A DNA stretch of 64,000 nucleotides from Panorpa germanica (Eukaryota > Arthropoda > Insecta > Mecoptera > Panorpidae): positions 2,800,701 through 2,864,700 of the forward strand of contig OY783204.1 of assembly GCA_963678705.1 (NCBI GenBank). Direction: 5' to 3'. Below the pieces are notes generated by a model. The model did no database searches. It was not told where the DNA came from and saw nothing but the letters and a program-made list of their open reading frames with translations. The position numbers and the translations under genes were made by a program. This document shows positions 33,895 to 44,121 of this stretch, in pieces (within the stretch, counting starts at the first letter, position 1; each line of letters opens with the position of its first letter).

Positions 33895-34740
33895 CTTATG
33901 TTACTTCTACTGGTAATTATGTTGCCATGGTACTTGTCCCATTTCCGATGAGAAATATTCGCTGAATTCATTCCGTATTTAAAGTGGCCGCGCAGAAGGT
34001 TTTCTTGCCATTCTTCTAATCGGCAATAGAGACTGTAGTAGGTCTGCATCTTGTCTCCAAGCTCCCTCTGACACTATTGCTGTTTGAATATCTTCCGCGT
34101 CAAAAGTACCTGTCGGACAGTACACGTTACTTGATTGTGAATCACGGCGCAAGAAGTTATGCAAACATGTACATGCAAGAACTATTTTTTCTGCATTTGC
34201 TGGTTCTAAGAGTATAGGCTTACGAAGACCTCTGAATACCGAAAATAGTATGCCAAAGACATTTTTCACTACTCTTCTTGCCCTCGCTAATCGATAATTA
34301 TATATTCGTTGAAGTGACCCACGTATGTGATGCCCAGGAAAAGGTTTCATTACAATCGGTGATAACGGGAAGGCGTCGTCTGCCACTAAAACGTACGGTA
34401 CTGGTTCTGCACGTCCAGGTAGAGATGATTCTGGGGGTAAATTAAGTTTCAAACATTGCATTGTTTTTGCGAATGCAGTACTTCTGATAACACCCCCGTC
34501 TGAGATACGCCCTTAACAACCTACGTGAATGTAAATAAATTTATAACTAGCATCCACTGCAGCAAACAGGACTATGCTAAATGTTCCTTTGTAATTGAAG
34601 AATTCACTGCCGCTGAACGTGGGAGATTGTATAAGCACGTGTTTACCGTCCATGCTCCCAATGCACATAGGAAAGTTCCATATAGAATTGTAGTCACAAG
34701 CAATTTTTTTCCATTCCTCAAGATCTCTGGGTACCTGAAA
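33895..34740 (-). pseudogene. PIF/Harbinger-type nuclease (DDE_Tnp_4), final exon
   Basis: The frame begins right after a 3' splice-like tract (TTTATTATGTTTCAG at about 34738-34752). It carries IGSMDGKHVLIQSP (first Asp), AAVDASYKF (second Asp), an in-frame TAA near 34514, then SDGGVIRS, YVLVADDAFPL (third acidic position), GHHIRGSLQRIYNYRLARARRVVKN and ACTCLHNFL. The last catalytic Glu, normally in an R..(E)N.FGIL context, is Lys here (RRVVKNVFGIL). One nonsense codon plus loss of the Glu means no transposase activity. No terminal repeats or 3-bp target duplication found, so it could be a decayed transposon or a dead HARBI1-like gene. Confidence 0.75.
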
Positions 34741-34826
34741 CATAATAAAAAAAGCTATTAAGTATTTTTATATCATAATGTTAAATAAAGTGATGTAAAA
34801 ATATTGGATTTTATATACGAGTATTA

Positions 34827-35110
34827 CTAGAGTTTACTCCCGTCGTTTTGGAGTATATAATTTGAATCCAATAAAATAATTCGAATTTCATTTCAAATTT
34901 TAATTCTTTTTAAATTGAAATATTTAACTCGTTCAATAATAAAATTGATAAAAAAATATATTTTTTTCAACTTTTTTCGAATAATTTATTCGCTATTTGA
35001 CCAAGTTTTTTTTTTTAATATTGGGATTTTTTTTTCGATTTTTCAATAAGGTACCAAAGTTAACCCATATACAAAATTTCAACTTTTCACCACAATTATT
35101 ACCCCTCGCT
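34827..35110 (-). mobile_element. Helitron 3' part (copy B)
   Basis: Read on the minus strand this matches the 3' portion of Helitron copy A (AAGTTGGTCAAATA block) and ends in CTAG at 34827-34830 before a T, with a degenerate CGACGGGAGTAAA end. The 5' part is missing. Bases 35111-35261 are AT-rich without features. Confidence 0.6.
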
Positions 35111-36091
35111 TTTGGCGTTAACCTTGAAAAAGAATAATAATATAGCTTGTCTATATTATTATTCTTTTATATTACATATATTATTATATTCCATTATATA
35201 TTATTTTCCGTTATACAATATTCATGTTAAATAAACCGTTGTTTTATACTTTATCATATCCTCCTATATTATAATATCCCAGATGTATGTTTATATGTTA
35301 ATGTTTGTTTGTTGCTGAAATTCGTATGGTACAATAAAAAGGGCTCCATCAATGTTTTTGTAAATTTCCTATTTTGTAAAGAAAATAATTCTAAGACTTT
35401 AGGCGTCCTAGAAACCCGTAATTTTGGAAAAACAGGAAAAAAAATAATCACTTTTTCCTGTATAACTTTTAATTCGTAAAAGATAGAAAGTTGAAATTTT
35501 GCATGTGTATTTTGCATCAAATTTTGATAAAAAGTTGGTCAAATAATAAATTGAAAATCATCATATATTTTAATGTCCCACGTGTATATTTACGATCTTA
35601 TATTCTTGTTATTTTATCATCATCTACCTATTATAATGTTCGTAATGTTCCAATTTAACATGGAAAACTCATAAGAACTCATAGATATTTATATATATAG
35701 AGCGTTATTTATATATTTATATATTTATTTATATATATATCCGGTAACAAAATTGTATATGGTATCTTCTAAACGGCGCCTACAAAGTTCTTCAAATTTT
35801 GGTATGATGTAAAGGACGAATTTCTAAGACTTTCTACGTCCCTGAATTTTTCCCTGAATTTCCGTGGAAAAACTTATACTGGAAAAACTGGAAAATTCGA
35901 AAAAATACTTTTGCTAATATCTGACGAACTAGAAAAGATAGAAAACTGAAATTTGGTGTGTGTATTAAGATCATAATTGTGCACATTTGCCAATAGTTGG
36001 AAATTGGAAATTTAAGTTCAGTAGCGGCACGAATTTCGGGGGGCAATGTTAGAATAGAGTTAGGACGTTGAAATTTAATATGTAGGCTCGC

Positions 36092-38088
36092 TGTAGACAG
36101 TTATTAATGAAAAAAAAAAAAACAGCCCCAAATTTCCAGTGGCGGCGGGAGTTGAGACAGTAAAAGCCAGAAATATTGAAAATGTAGTATTATAACTTAG
36201 GGTATGTATGGAGACACTAATTGCGCATGTTTGCCAATAATTAGATTACCAAAATTTTAATTCAGTAGCGGCGTGATTTTTTGGGGGCAATGTCGCAACA
36301 GAGCTAGAACGTTAAAATTTGGAACGGGGGCCATATATAGAGTGTTATTAAAGACACACTATAGAAATTTGCAACTTTCCAGAGGCGGCGGGCGCTGGGG
36401 GCCAAAAACCAGAAATATGAAATATATAGAGATAAAAGGCTATTGTTTAGAATATATATTCTTAGATACAAATAAAATAGATCCTCGTGCTAAAATTTGA
36501 CAAACTTGTTCAGTAGCGGAGGTTTGTGGGGGGTTCTAATGCTAAAATATAAATACAAAGCTGAAATTTAGTATGCAGATATAGATTGACATATTTATTA
36601 CGAAAATATAAAAAAAAAATACATTTTATTTAGTTCAACATTAGAGTGGGGGGATAAACCGAGTATAAGAACAATATATAGGTACAACGATGATATTTTG
36701 CATGTAGAATAATAAATAGAAGCACAATAGTTCTCTATAACTTAGATAGTCAAATTACATTCAATAGTAGAGTTGAATTGATTTTTGGTGCGTTTGTTGT
36801 GCTGTAAAATCAAACAGGAGTGAGAGGTATAGGGGGGAAATAGTTAAAAGCCCCAAATATCAAAAAATAGAAAAAGTGAAAAAATAAAAACTATGCATGT
36901 GCATATTTGCGAAAATAAATTTAACCTTAGTAGCGGCGTGAAATTGGGGAACTCAATTTTGAAATTTCGATCATTTATACAAGTAGGGGTAGATAAAGGT
37001 AGAGAGAGTTGTTACGAGCAAAATAGATTGCTGTGCCTAAAATTTGACAATTTTATATCAGGAGCGGGGATTAATGGGGAGCCTAATATTATAACGTAAA
37101 TATAAATACGAAATATAGAGTGTAAGATTACAGTACAGTTTTAATCATGTAAATGAATTGCTGTAATATCGAATTGGTAGTGTCTGATTGGAGAAGAGTG
37201 TGGCGCTAGGGTTCAGTTCTAAGTAACGGTGGTATTAGAAGTAGTGGCGATAGATTATAATGGCTCTGGGAGGTAACCATATTGCAGAATATGTGCTTTG
37301 GTGCTGAAAGTGAGGGCGGCGGGGTATGGGGATTGAATCGAAAGTGCAATAACGGGAAGGAAAAGGCCTAGAGATGAGATTATTAGGAGCGAACTGCTAG
37401 GCTTTCTTAAAAACATAAATTAATTGATGTAATTAGTAGGTTTACAATGAAATTAGTGAAAATTTTATCAAAGATTTATCTTATCGAATAATTAATAAAA
37501 AATAATGTACTTCTAAGGATGAAATTTAGTATGCAGGTTGCCAGTAAAGTATTAATTTTGAAAACTAATTGTTAAGAGAGTAGTACGCAGGGGGTGGAAG
37601 CGCAGGATTATTTAATGCTTGCGCTAAACGGGGGGGATAGGAAAGTGCCCTAATGAGCGATGATGTTCAGGTAGGCTGTAGTGTTGCAAGTGGGCGCATT
37701 GTGGCAAAGGTGCAGATGAATACAATTAAAAGTGCGAGAACGATACAGAGCATGGAGCCAAGAGGTGATTGATGTTTAGGGGCGGGGCTGTGGACATTGT
37801 TCAATACTGTGCTTCATTATGGTAAATGATAATTTTACGCAGCAGGGGCGTTGTGAAAGTACTCTAAGGACCGACGATGCTCAGGGAAGAAGCGATGCAG
37901 AGTGCTAAAAGTAGGAGGCGGTTCATGCCAGAAGTTTAGAGGAATCAAATTAAAAGTTCGGAGACGTAAGAGAGCATTTAGCCAAGAGGTGACGATTGGG
38001 GCTTATGGGCGGGGGCACTGGAGACTGGTCAATACAGTGCTTTATTACTGTAAATAAAGGAATTATAACAAAATAATATTTTGCATTT
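36092..38088 (+). repeat. ~2-kb direct repeat, unit 1
   Basis: Collinear with 39065-41060 at high identity; the offset is 2973 at the left and 2990 at the right, so only small indels separate the copies. It is non-coding, G-rich on the plus strand, and made of decayed short repeats centred on CAGTAGCGGCG-like cores. A further partial copy of its middle lies at 61110-61330. Confidence 0.85.
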
Positions 38089-38089
38089 T

Positions 38090-39060
38090 ATTTGCGATAT
38101 ATACAGCAGACTTGGAGGGGGTAATGGAAAGAGGACTAGATGGGGGGGGGTGCTAATAGGAAGACACTACAAGATATGGACTTTAGCATACGCTGACGAT
38201 ATAGTCCTGTTGGCAAAAAGGGAAGGAGAGCTGCAGGAGATGGCTCACCGGCTAGGGAGATATATAGACAGGAAAGGACTAGAGTTAAATGTGAAAAAGA
38301 CAAAAATTAATGTATTTAAAAAAGGGGGTGGAAAAAGAAGACATAAAAGGTGGAAATACAAGACAGAGGACATTGAGGAAGTAGAAGAATTTAAATATCT
38401 GGGCTACACTTTTAAAAAGAACAATGGAGAAGAGGCTCAGATAAGGGAGGTAGCAAAGAAGGCGAAGCTAGCATAGCGACGGGTATTGGGACTAGAGAAA
38501 AAGGTATTTGGGGGGGACATACAAAAGAGAATATGGATGTTTGATAGACTGATAGCCAGTACGATGTTGTATGAAGCAGAGGTTTGGGGGTGGAAGGAGC
38601 AAGAAAAGTTGGAAAGAATACAGGTGAGATATATTAAATGGTTACTAGGGCTGGACAGGTGCACGCTGGGATACATGGCTATGGAGGAGCTAAAATGGGA
38701 TAAGATACAAATTAAAACAGGGGAAAGAGCAGTAAAATACGAGGAGAAATTGAACAGAGCGGAAAGCAAAATTTTAAAGAAAATAAGAGAGGATAGCATA
38801 AAGAATGGGGGGGAGGAGGTACAAAAAAGACAAAATAGTACTTTGAAAGGAATGGAATGGCGATCGAGGAGGCAGAGAGGAGAAGATAAGGAGGCGCAAG
38901 TGTGGAAGAGGAGCTAAGGAGAAGGGATAAGAAGATACAATATCAGGAGAGAATGGGAAAAATTGAAAAAAGTAACTACAATAAAAGATATAAAAGGTTA
39001 TAAGAAAATACTGTGCCTCAGTACCTTATAGAAAAAGACATAAAACACATAAGAAGAACA
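38090..39060 (+). pseudogene. LINE reverse transcriptase, C-terminal fragment
   Basis: The frame reads WTLAYADDIVLLAKREGELQ, RYIDRKGLELNVKKTKI, EEFKYLGYTFKKNN and, after a TAG at 38474-38476, LIASTMLYEAEVWGWKEQE and RYIKWLLGLDRCTLGYM. The catalytic YADD is intact. This RT type, with a KYLGYTF thumb and a WGWKE/LGLDR tail, is common in hymenopteran and other insect genomes and is not related to the R2-like or I copies here. It lacks the N-terminal half, and no endonuclease is seen. It lies exactly between the two 2-kb repeats. Confidence 0.8.
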
Positions 39061-39064
39061 GCAA

Positions 39065-41060
39065 GTGTAGAAAGTAATTAATGAAAAAAAATAAACAGTC
39101 CAAAATTTCCAGTGGCGGCGGGAGTTGAGACAGTAAAAGCTAGAAATATTGAAAAAGTAGTATTTAAACTTGGGGTATGTATTGAGACACTAATTGCACA
39201 TGTTTGCTAATAATTGGATTACCAAAATTTTAATTCAGTAGCGGCGTGATTTTTTGGGGGCAATATCGCAACAGAGCTAGAACGTTGATATTTGGAACGT
39301 GGGCCTTATATAGAGTGTCATTAAAGACAAACTATAGAAATCTGTAACTTTCCAGAGGCGATGGGCGCCAAAAACCAGAAATATTAAATATATAGAGATG
39401 AAAGGCTATAGTTTAAAAAATATGTTCTTAGATACAATTAAAATAGATCCCCGTGCTAAAATTTTACAAACTTGTTCAGTAGCGGAGGTTTGTGCGGGGT
39501 AATAATGCTAAAATATAAATAAAAAACTGAAATTTAGTATGCAGATATAGATTGACATATTTATTACGAAAATATAAAAAAAAAATACATTTTCTTAAGT
39601 GCAACATAAGAGTGGGGGGTGATAAACCGAGTATAAGAACAATATAGAGGTACAACGATGATATTTTGCATGTAGAATATTAAATAGAAGCTAAATAGTT
39701 CTCTATAAGTAAGATATTCAAATTACATTCAGTAGTAGAATTGGATTGATTTTTGGTGCTTTTGTTGTGCTGTGAAATCGATCAGGAGTGAGAGGTATAG
39801 GGGGGAAATAGTTAACAGCCCCAAATATCAAAAAAATAGAAAAAGTGAAAAAATAAAAACTATGCATGTGCATATTTGCGAAAATAAATTTAACCTTAGT
39901 AGCCACGTGAAATTGGGGAAGTTGGGGCGGGAAAAAGCTTTGCCAAAGAACTCAATTTTGAAATTTCGATCATTTATAAAAGTAGGGGTAGATAAAGGTA
40001 GAGAGAGTTGTTACGAGCAAAATAGATTGCTATGCCTAAAATTTGATTTTAGGAGCGGGGATTAATGGGGAGACTAATATTATAACGTAAATATAAATAC
40101 GAAATATAAAATGTAAGATTACAGTACAGTTTTAATCATGTAAATGAATTGCTGTAATATCGAATTGGTAGTGCCTGATTGGAGGAGAGTGTGGCGCTGG
40201 GGTTCAGTACTAAGTAACGGTGGTGTTAGAAGTAGTGGCGATAGATTATAATGGCTCTGAGAGGTAACTGTGTTGCAGAATATGTGCTTTGGTGCTGAAA
40301 GTGTGGATGGCGGGGTATGGGGATTAAATCGAAAGTGCAATAACGGGAAGGAAAAGGCCTAGAGATAAGTTTATTAGGAGCGAACTGCTAGGCTTTTTTA
40401 AAAACATAAATGAATTGATGTAATTAGTAGGTTTACATTGAAATTAGTGAAAATTTTATCAAATATTTATCTTATCGAATATTTATTAAAAAATAATGTA
40501 CTTCTAAGGATGAAATTTAGTATGCAGGTTGCCAGTAAAGTATTAATTTTGAAAACTAATTGTTAGGAGATTAGTACGCAGGGGGTGGAAGCGCAGGATT
40601 ATTTAATGATTGCGCTAAACGGAGGGATAGGAAAGTGCCCTAGCGAGCGATGATGTTCAGGTGGGCTGTAGTGTTGCAAGTGGGCGCATTGTGGCAAAGG
40701 TGCAGATGAATACAATTAAAAGTGCGAGAACGATACAGAGCATGGAGCCAAGAGGTGATTGGTGTTTAGGCGTGGGGCAGTGGAAATTGTTCAATACTGT
40801 GCTTCATTATGGTAAATGATAATTTTACGCAGCGGGGGCGCTGTGAAAGTACTCTAAGGACCGACGATGCTCAGGGAAGAAGCGATGCAGAGTGCTAAAA
40901 GTTGGAGGCGCTCCATGGCGGAAGTTTAGAGGAATTAAATTAAAAATTTGGAAACGTAAGAGAGCATGGAGCCAAGAGGTGACGATTGGGGCATATGGGC
41001 GGGGGCACTGGAGACTGGTCAATACAGTGCTTTATTACTGTTAATAAAGGAATTATAACA
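39065..41060 (+). repeat. ~2-kb direct repeat, unit 2
   Basis: Second copy of 36092-38088. It continues for about 150 bp beyond the shared part to the Helitron 3' hairpin, which unit 1 lacks because the LINE fragment joins there. Unit 2 therefore looks like the original 3' half of the Helitron. Confidence 0.85.
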
Positions 41061-41207
41061 AAATAAGGAAATATAAATTTAAAAAATGATATATTTTAGC
41101 GAAAATTACTTAAAAATAATATTTTGCATTATTTTCAATTTATCAAATAAATTTTTTTATTCACAAATATTAAATACACGTCGCTTTGCGACGGGGCGAA
41201 GCGCTAG

Positions 41208-42430
41208 TCCTATAATATAGTTCCAACTGTATGTTTATATTCTTTTTTTTTTTATATTTATTTATTTATAGTGCAACAACTATTGAGTTATTAGCACTTA
41301 AACTTATATATATTACATTTTTATCAACATTTTATAGGACATAATCTATACAATTTATTATTTTCTATTTAATCAGCGTATTTCACTTATTCTATTTAAA
41401 ATTCTTCAATCTATGCTTCTTTCCATTATCCATCTTTTTCTATTTCAACTGCATCACAATCTGATACATCGCTTCCACTATGATGACTCCCATTGCATTC
41501 TCTGGTTCTTTCTTCTATTAGCATTTTTCTTGGTCTACCAATTGTATACTTCTACTCTTCTGTTCTTTCAACTATAATTCCTTTCTTTTTATAAAGCAGT
41601 TTTCCTTCTTTTTTCGTTTTTATTCCTCTGTCTATTTTTTTTATCGATTATTTCTTTTTGTTATCGTGTTTTCTTTGTTCATATTCATGATTATGGTTGC
41701 ACATAACCAATTAAATCTGATTGTTACCAAACCCAGATAATATAACACTGGCCCGGGAATCGAACCCGGAGGCATAGTAGTCAGAGTCAAGCATCAATGC
41801 TCTCGACTACTTGTGTCGTCGTTTATATTCTTATATGTTTGGTACTGAATTTTGTATGGTAGCTCGAAAACGGCTCCGTCAATGTTTTTGAAAATTTCCT
41901 ATTTTGTAGAGAAAAAAATTCAAGACTTTTGGCTTCCCTGAATTTTTCCTTGAATTTCCTTGAAACCTGTAATTTTGGAAAAACTGGAAAAAAGTTGGGC
42001 TCTTTTTTGCTGTATATATAATTTTTTATTCGTAAAAAATTGAAAGTTGAAATTTTGCATGTATATTAAGGTGTTCAATACTGACATTTTTCAAAATTTA
42101 GAAATTCAAAACTTGGAAAAGGGCGGGTTGAAGAAATTCGGGGGCCATGTAGGGAACTTTGGAGAAAGTTCCTATTCTGGATTCTAGAATAATTAAGTAT
42201 ATTATTAATAAAAGAAATTTCAACATTTTATTTGGGGGGCAGTATTTGCCGAGAGTAAAAATTGTGCTAGGAAGTTGAAATTTGGTATATAGGCTAACCT
42301 TGGTAACTTATTTCCGAATAGAAAAAAAAATCCCAAATTTTGAAAAAAAGTTAGTCAAATAACGCATAAATTAAAAATATTTTTCATTTCGATAAAAAAA
42401 ATATTTTTTTTTAGTCATTTTATATGAAAA
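41208..42430 (+). mobile_element. Helitron copy E, head-to-tail with the preceding one
   Basis: It starts TCCTATAATATAGTTCC immediately after the CTAG of the upstream element, with no intervening base. The interior matches copy A from 1290 to about 1945. At about 42430 the homology stops and an inverted, degenerate 3' end follows (ACCCCGTCGCAAAGCGACG, 42437-42455). A SINE interrupts it at 41243-41820. Confidence 0.75.
41243..41820 (-). mobile_element. tRNA-derived SINE with 10-bp target duplication
   Basis: GTTTATATTC is duplicated at 41233-41242 and 41821-41830. On the minus strand the element starts with a tRNA-like head holding a weak A box (TAGTCGAGAGC) and a perfect B box GGTTCGATTCC (about 41763-41773) inside the T-arm CCGGGTTCGATTCCCGG. 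A long AT-rich body follows and the 3' tail is an A-run (T-run at 41244-41257). The empty site matches Helitron copy A. At 578 bp it is longer than most SINEs. Confidence 0.85.
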
Positions 42431-43785
42431 ACTACCTTTTACCCCGTCGCAAAGCGACGTTTGTTTAGTGTAATTATTTGAATTTAATAAAGCAAATGGT
42501 AATTTCATTTCAAATTTGTCATAAGAAAATTAGAAAAGCATGGTCGCTCTTTTAGAGATATCATACTCGTACATCATATAGATAAAAAAAATAAAAATTC
42601 TGCATTTAATTAATCTTATAATATTTTCAATCTACTACTTTAAAATCGCTTATTGCAACAATTATTCTGCAAGATTTACTTATTATATCCTACCATAAAA
42701 TTTTTAAATTATAGTTTTATAATTATTTTTTAATGTTTCATAATTAAATATAAATATTTCTGTGAAATATATATATATTTGTATATATCGTCTTCATTAT
42801 TCATACACTTTAATATATATAATGAAAATTATTCCTTCATTGACCAGTATTCTTTTTATTTTCATGTTGTTGTCATTTTTGTTGTTTCCTCATAAATGTA
42901 AAGCCATTAAAACACTATCGTTACTATCACATCTCATGTGATAGTTGTAACATGTTTTGGCGGTGTGTTAACCCACTATCGTTTCAGGTTGAGCATTTAA
43001 ATAGTAGTTCTTTATTATTTCCCACCTAAAAGAAGCATCCATTATAAATAAATAAAGAAAATATATTGAATTAAAAAAAAAGTGCACTTACAGTTTGTAC
43101 ATGTGATGAACACCACTATTATCTGCTGCATTCAAATGTTTATCAAAATAATAGTTAATGAATTTCCCGTAAGTCGTGTAAGTGTTGTATTTCATAAATC
43201 TTATTGTTCAACTAAAATAAATATATTTATTTTATTATAATTCGATGAACTTCTTATTGTCACGGCCCTTTTTTCGCTCTGTAAATTATAATAACATTAA
43301 TTTACATCGAACTTGCAAGAACGTCTTAAACAACATGAACAATATATCGTAATTTTTTTATAAAAAAATAATACAGTATAGTAATAATATTTGTAGTAGT
43401 TATTTCACAAAAGTTATGTTTTGCAACATCAAAAGCATTAATTAATTTAATTAAAAATCTATTTAAAAAAGTATATTACTTTTTAGAATGTTATGTTATT
43501 TTAGGGAACTTTAGCATAACGACATAATTGTTTGACAAAGCTATTTTAGGTTACTTTTAAACGTACTTAAAAGTTGATTTGTACAATATAATAACTTATT
43601 AGAATTATTTAGTTTATTATTTAATATAAATTATTTGTAATAGTAATATTTGTAATAATAATTTATAATATGAAAGCGTAATTTATAATTTAAAAAGGAA
43701 ATATTCTTTTTGGGTAATTTATCTGCAAACGTTGTAACAAAAATACTGATCAAGTATTAAACTTTACTCTACAATAAAAAAAATG
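42431..43785. other. AT-rich DNA without genes
   Basis: Apart from the inverted Helitron-type end at 42434-42470, nothing is recognisable. There are no long frames. Bases 43560-43700 are very AT-rich. Confidence 0.5.
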
Positions 43786-43845
43786 TAGCACATGGGCTGA
43801 AAAGTCCCGGGCCTAACACATAGATGGCGCTAGTTTTATTGCAGT

Positions 43846-44099
43846 TGTAGTTATCTTTGACTACTATATTTATTAAAACAAATCAAGTGTGTTCTTAACA
43901 GAATTTTAAAGTTAATTATTATTATTTAACAAGTGAATGATTACAAAAACCCTATGGTTGTTTGTTTTAAAACGTGTCGTTGTAATATCTAGAGGTCCGT
44001 GCTGGTTGCTAGATGCTGTAGGAATGAACGATTATACAGTTCTTAGTTATGTCGTCTATTCGTCTGTAGAGGCGTGACGGATGGCGCTGGACCACCACA
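43846..44099 (-). repeat. gypsy 3' LTR (left)
   Basis: 254 bp, TGTAGTT...CCACA as read on the plus strand. It differs from the right LTR by four substitutions and an 8-bp duplication (ATTCGTCT at about 44058-44065). The polypurine tract AGGGGGGAGTGGA on the minus strand lies at about 44101-44114. Confidence 0.92.
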
Positions 44100-44121
44100 T
44101 CCACTCCCCCCTAAGTGGTTT

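Larger units (their letters stand above)
35262..41207 (+). mobile_element. Large composite Helitron-like unit with internal 2-kb direct repeats
   Basis: The left end TCCTATATTATAATAT matches the 5' end of Helitron copy A. The right end has the hairpin CGTCGC-TTT-GCGACG (41179-41193) and CTAG at 41204-41207. Between them lie Helitron-family blocks (35262-35560), then a ~2-kb segment present twice (36092-38088 and 39065-41060) around a LINE RT fragment (38090-39060). The left flank is C rather than A, so whether this ever moved as one unit is uncertain. It may be several Helitron copies merged by duplication. Confidence 0.5.

Noticed and set aside
36000..41060. CRISPR-like array
   Set aside because: Repeats are long, divergent and without uniform spacers, and the context is eukaryotic TE sequence.
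41740..41815. Possible functional tRNA gene on the minus strand
   Set aside because: The B box and T-arm are good, but there is no complete cloverleaf, and the segment is the head of a SINE defined by target duplications and an A-tail.
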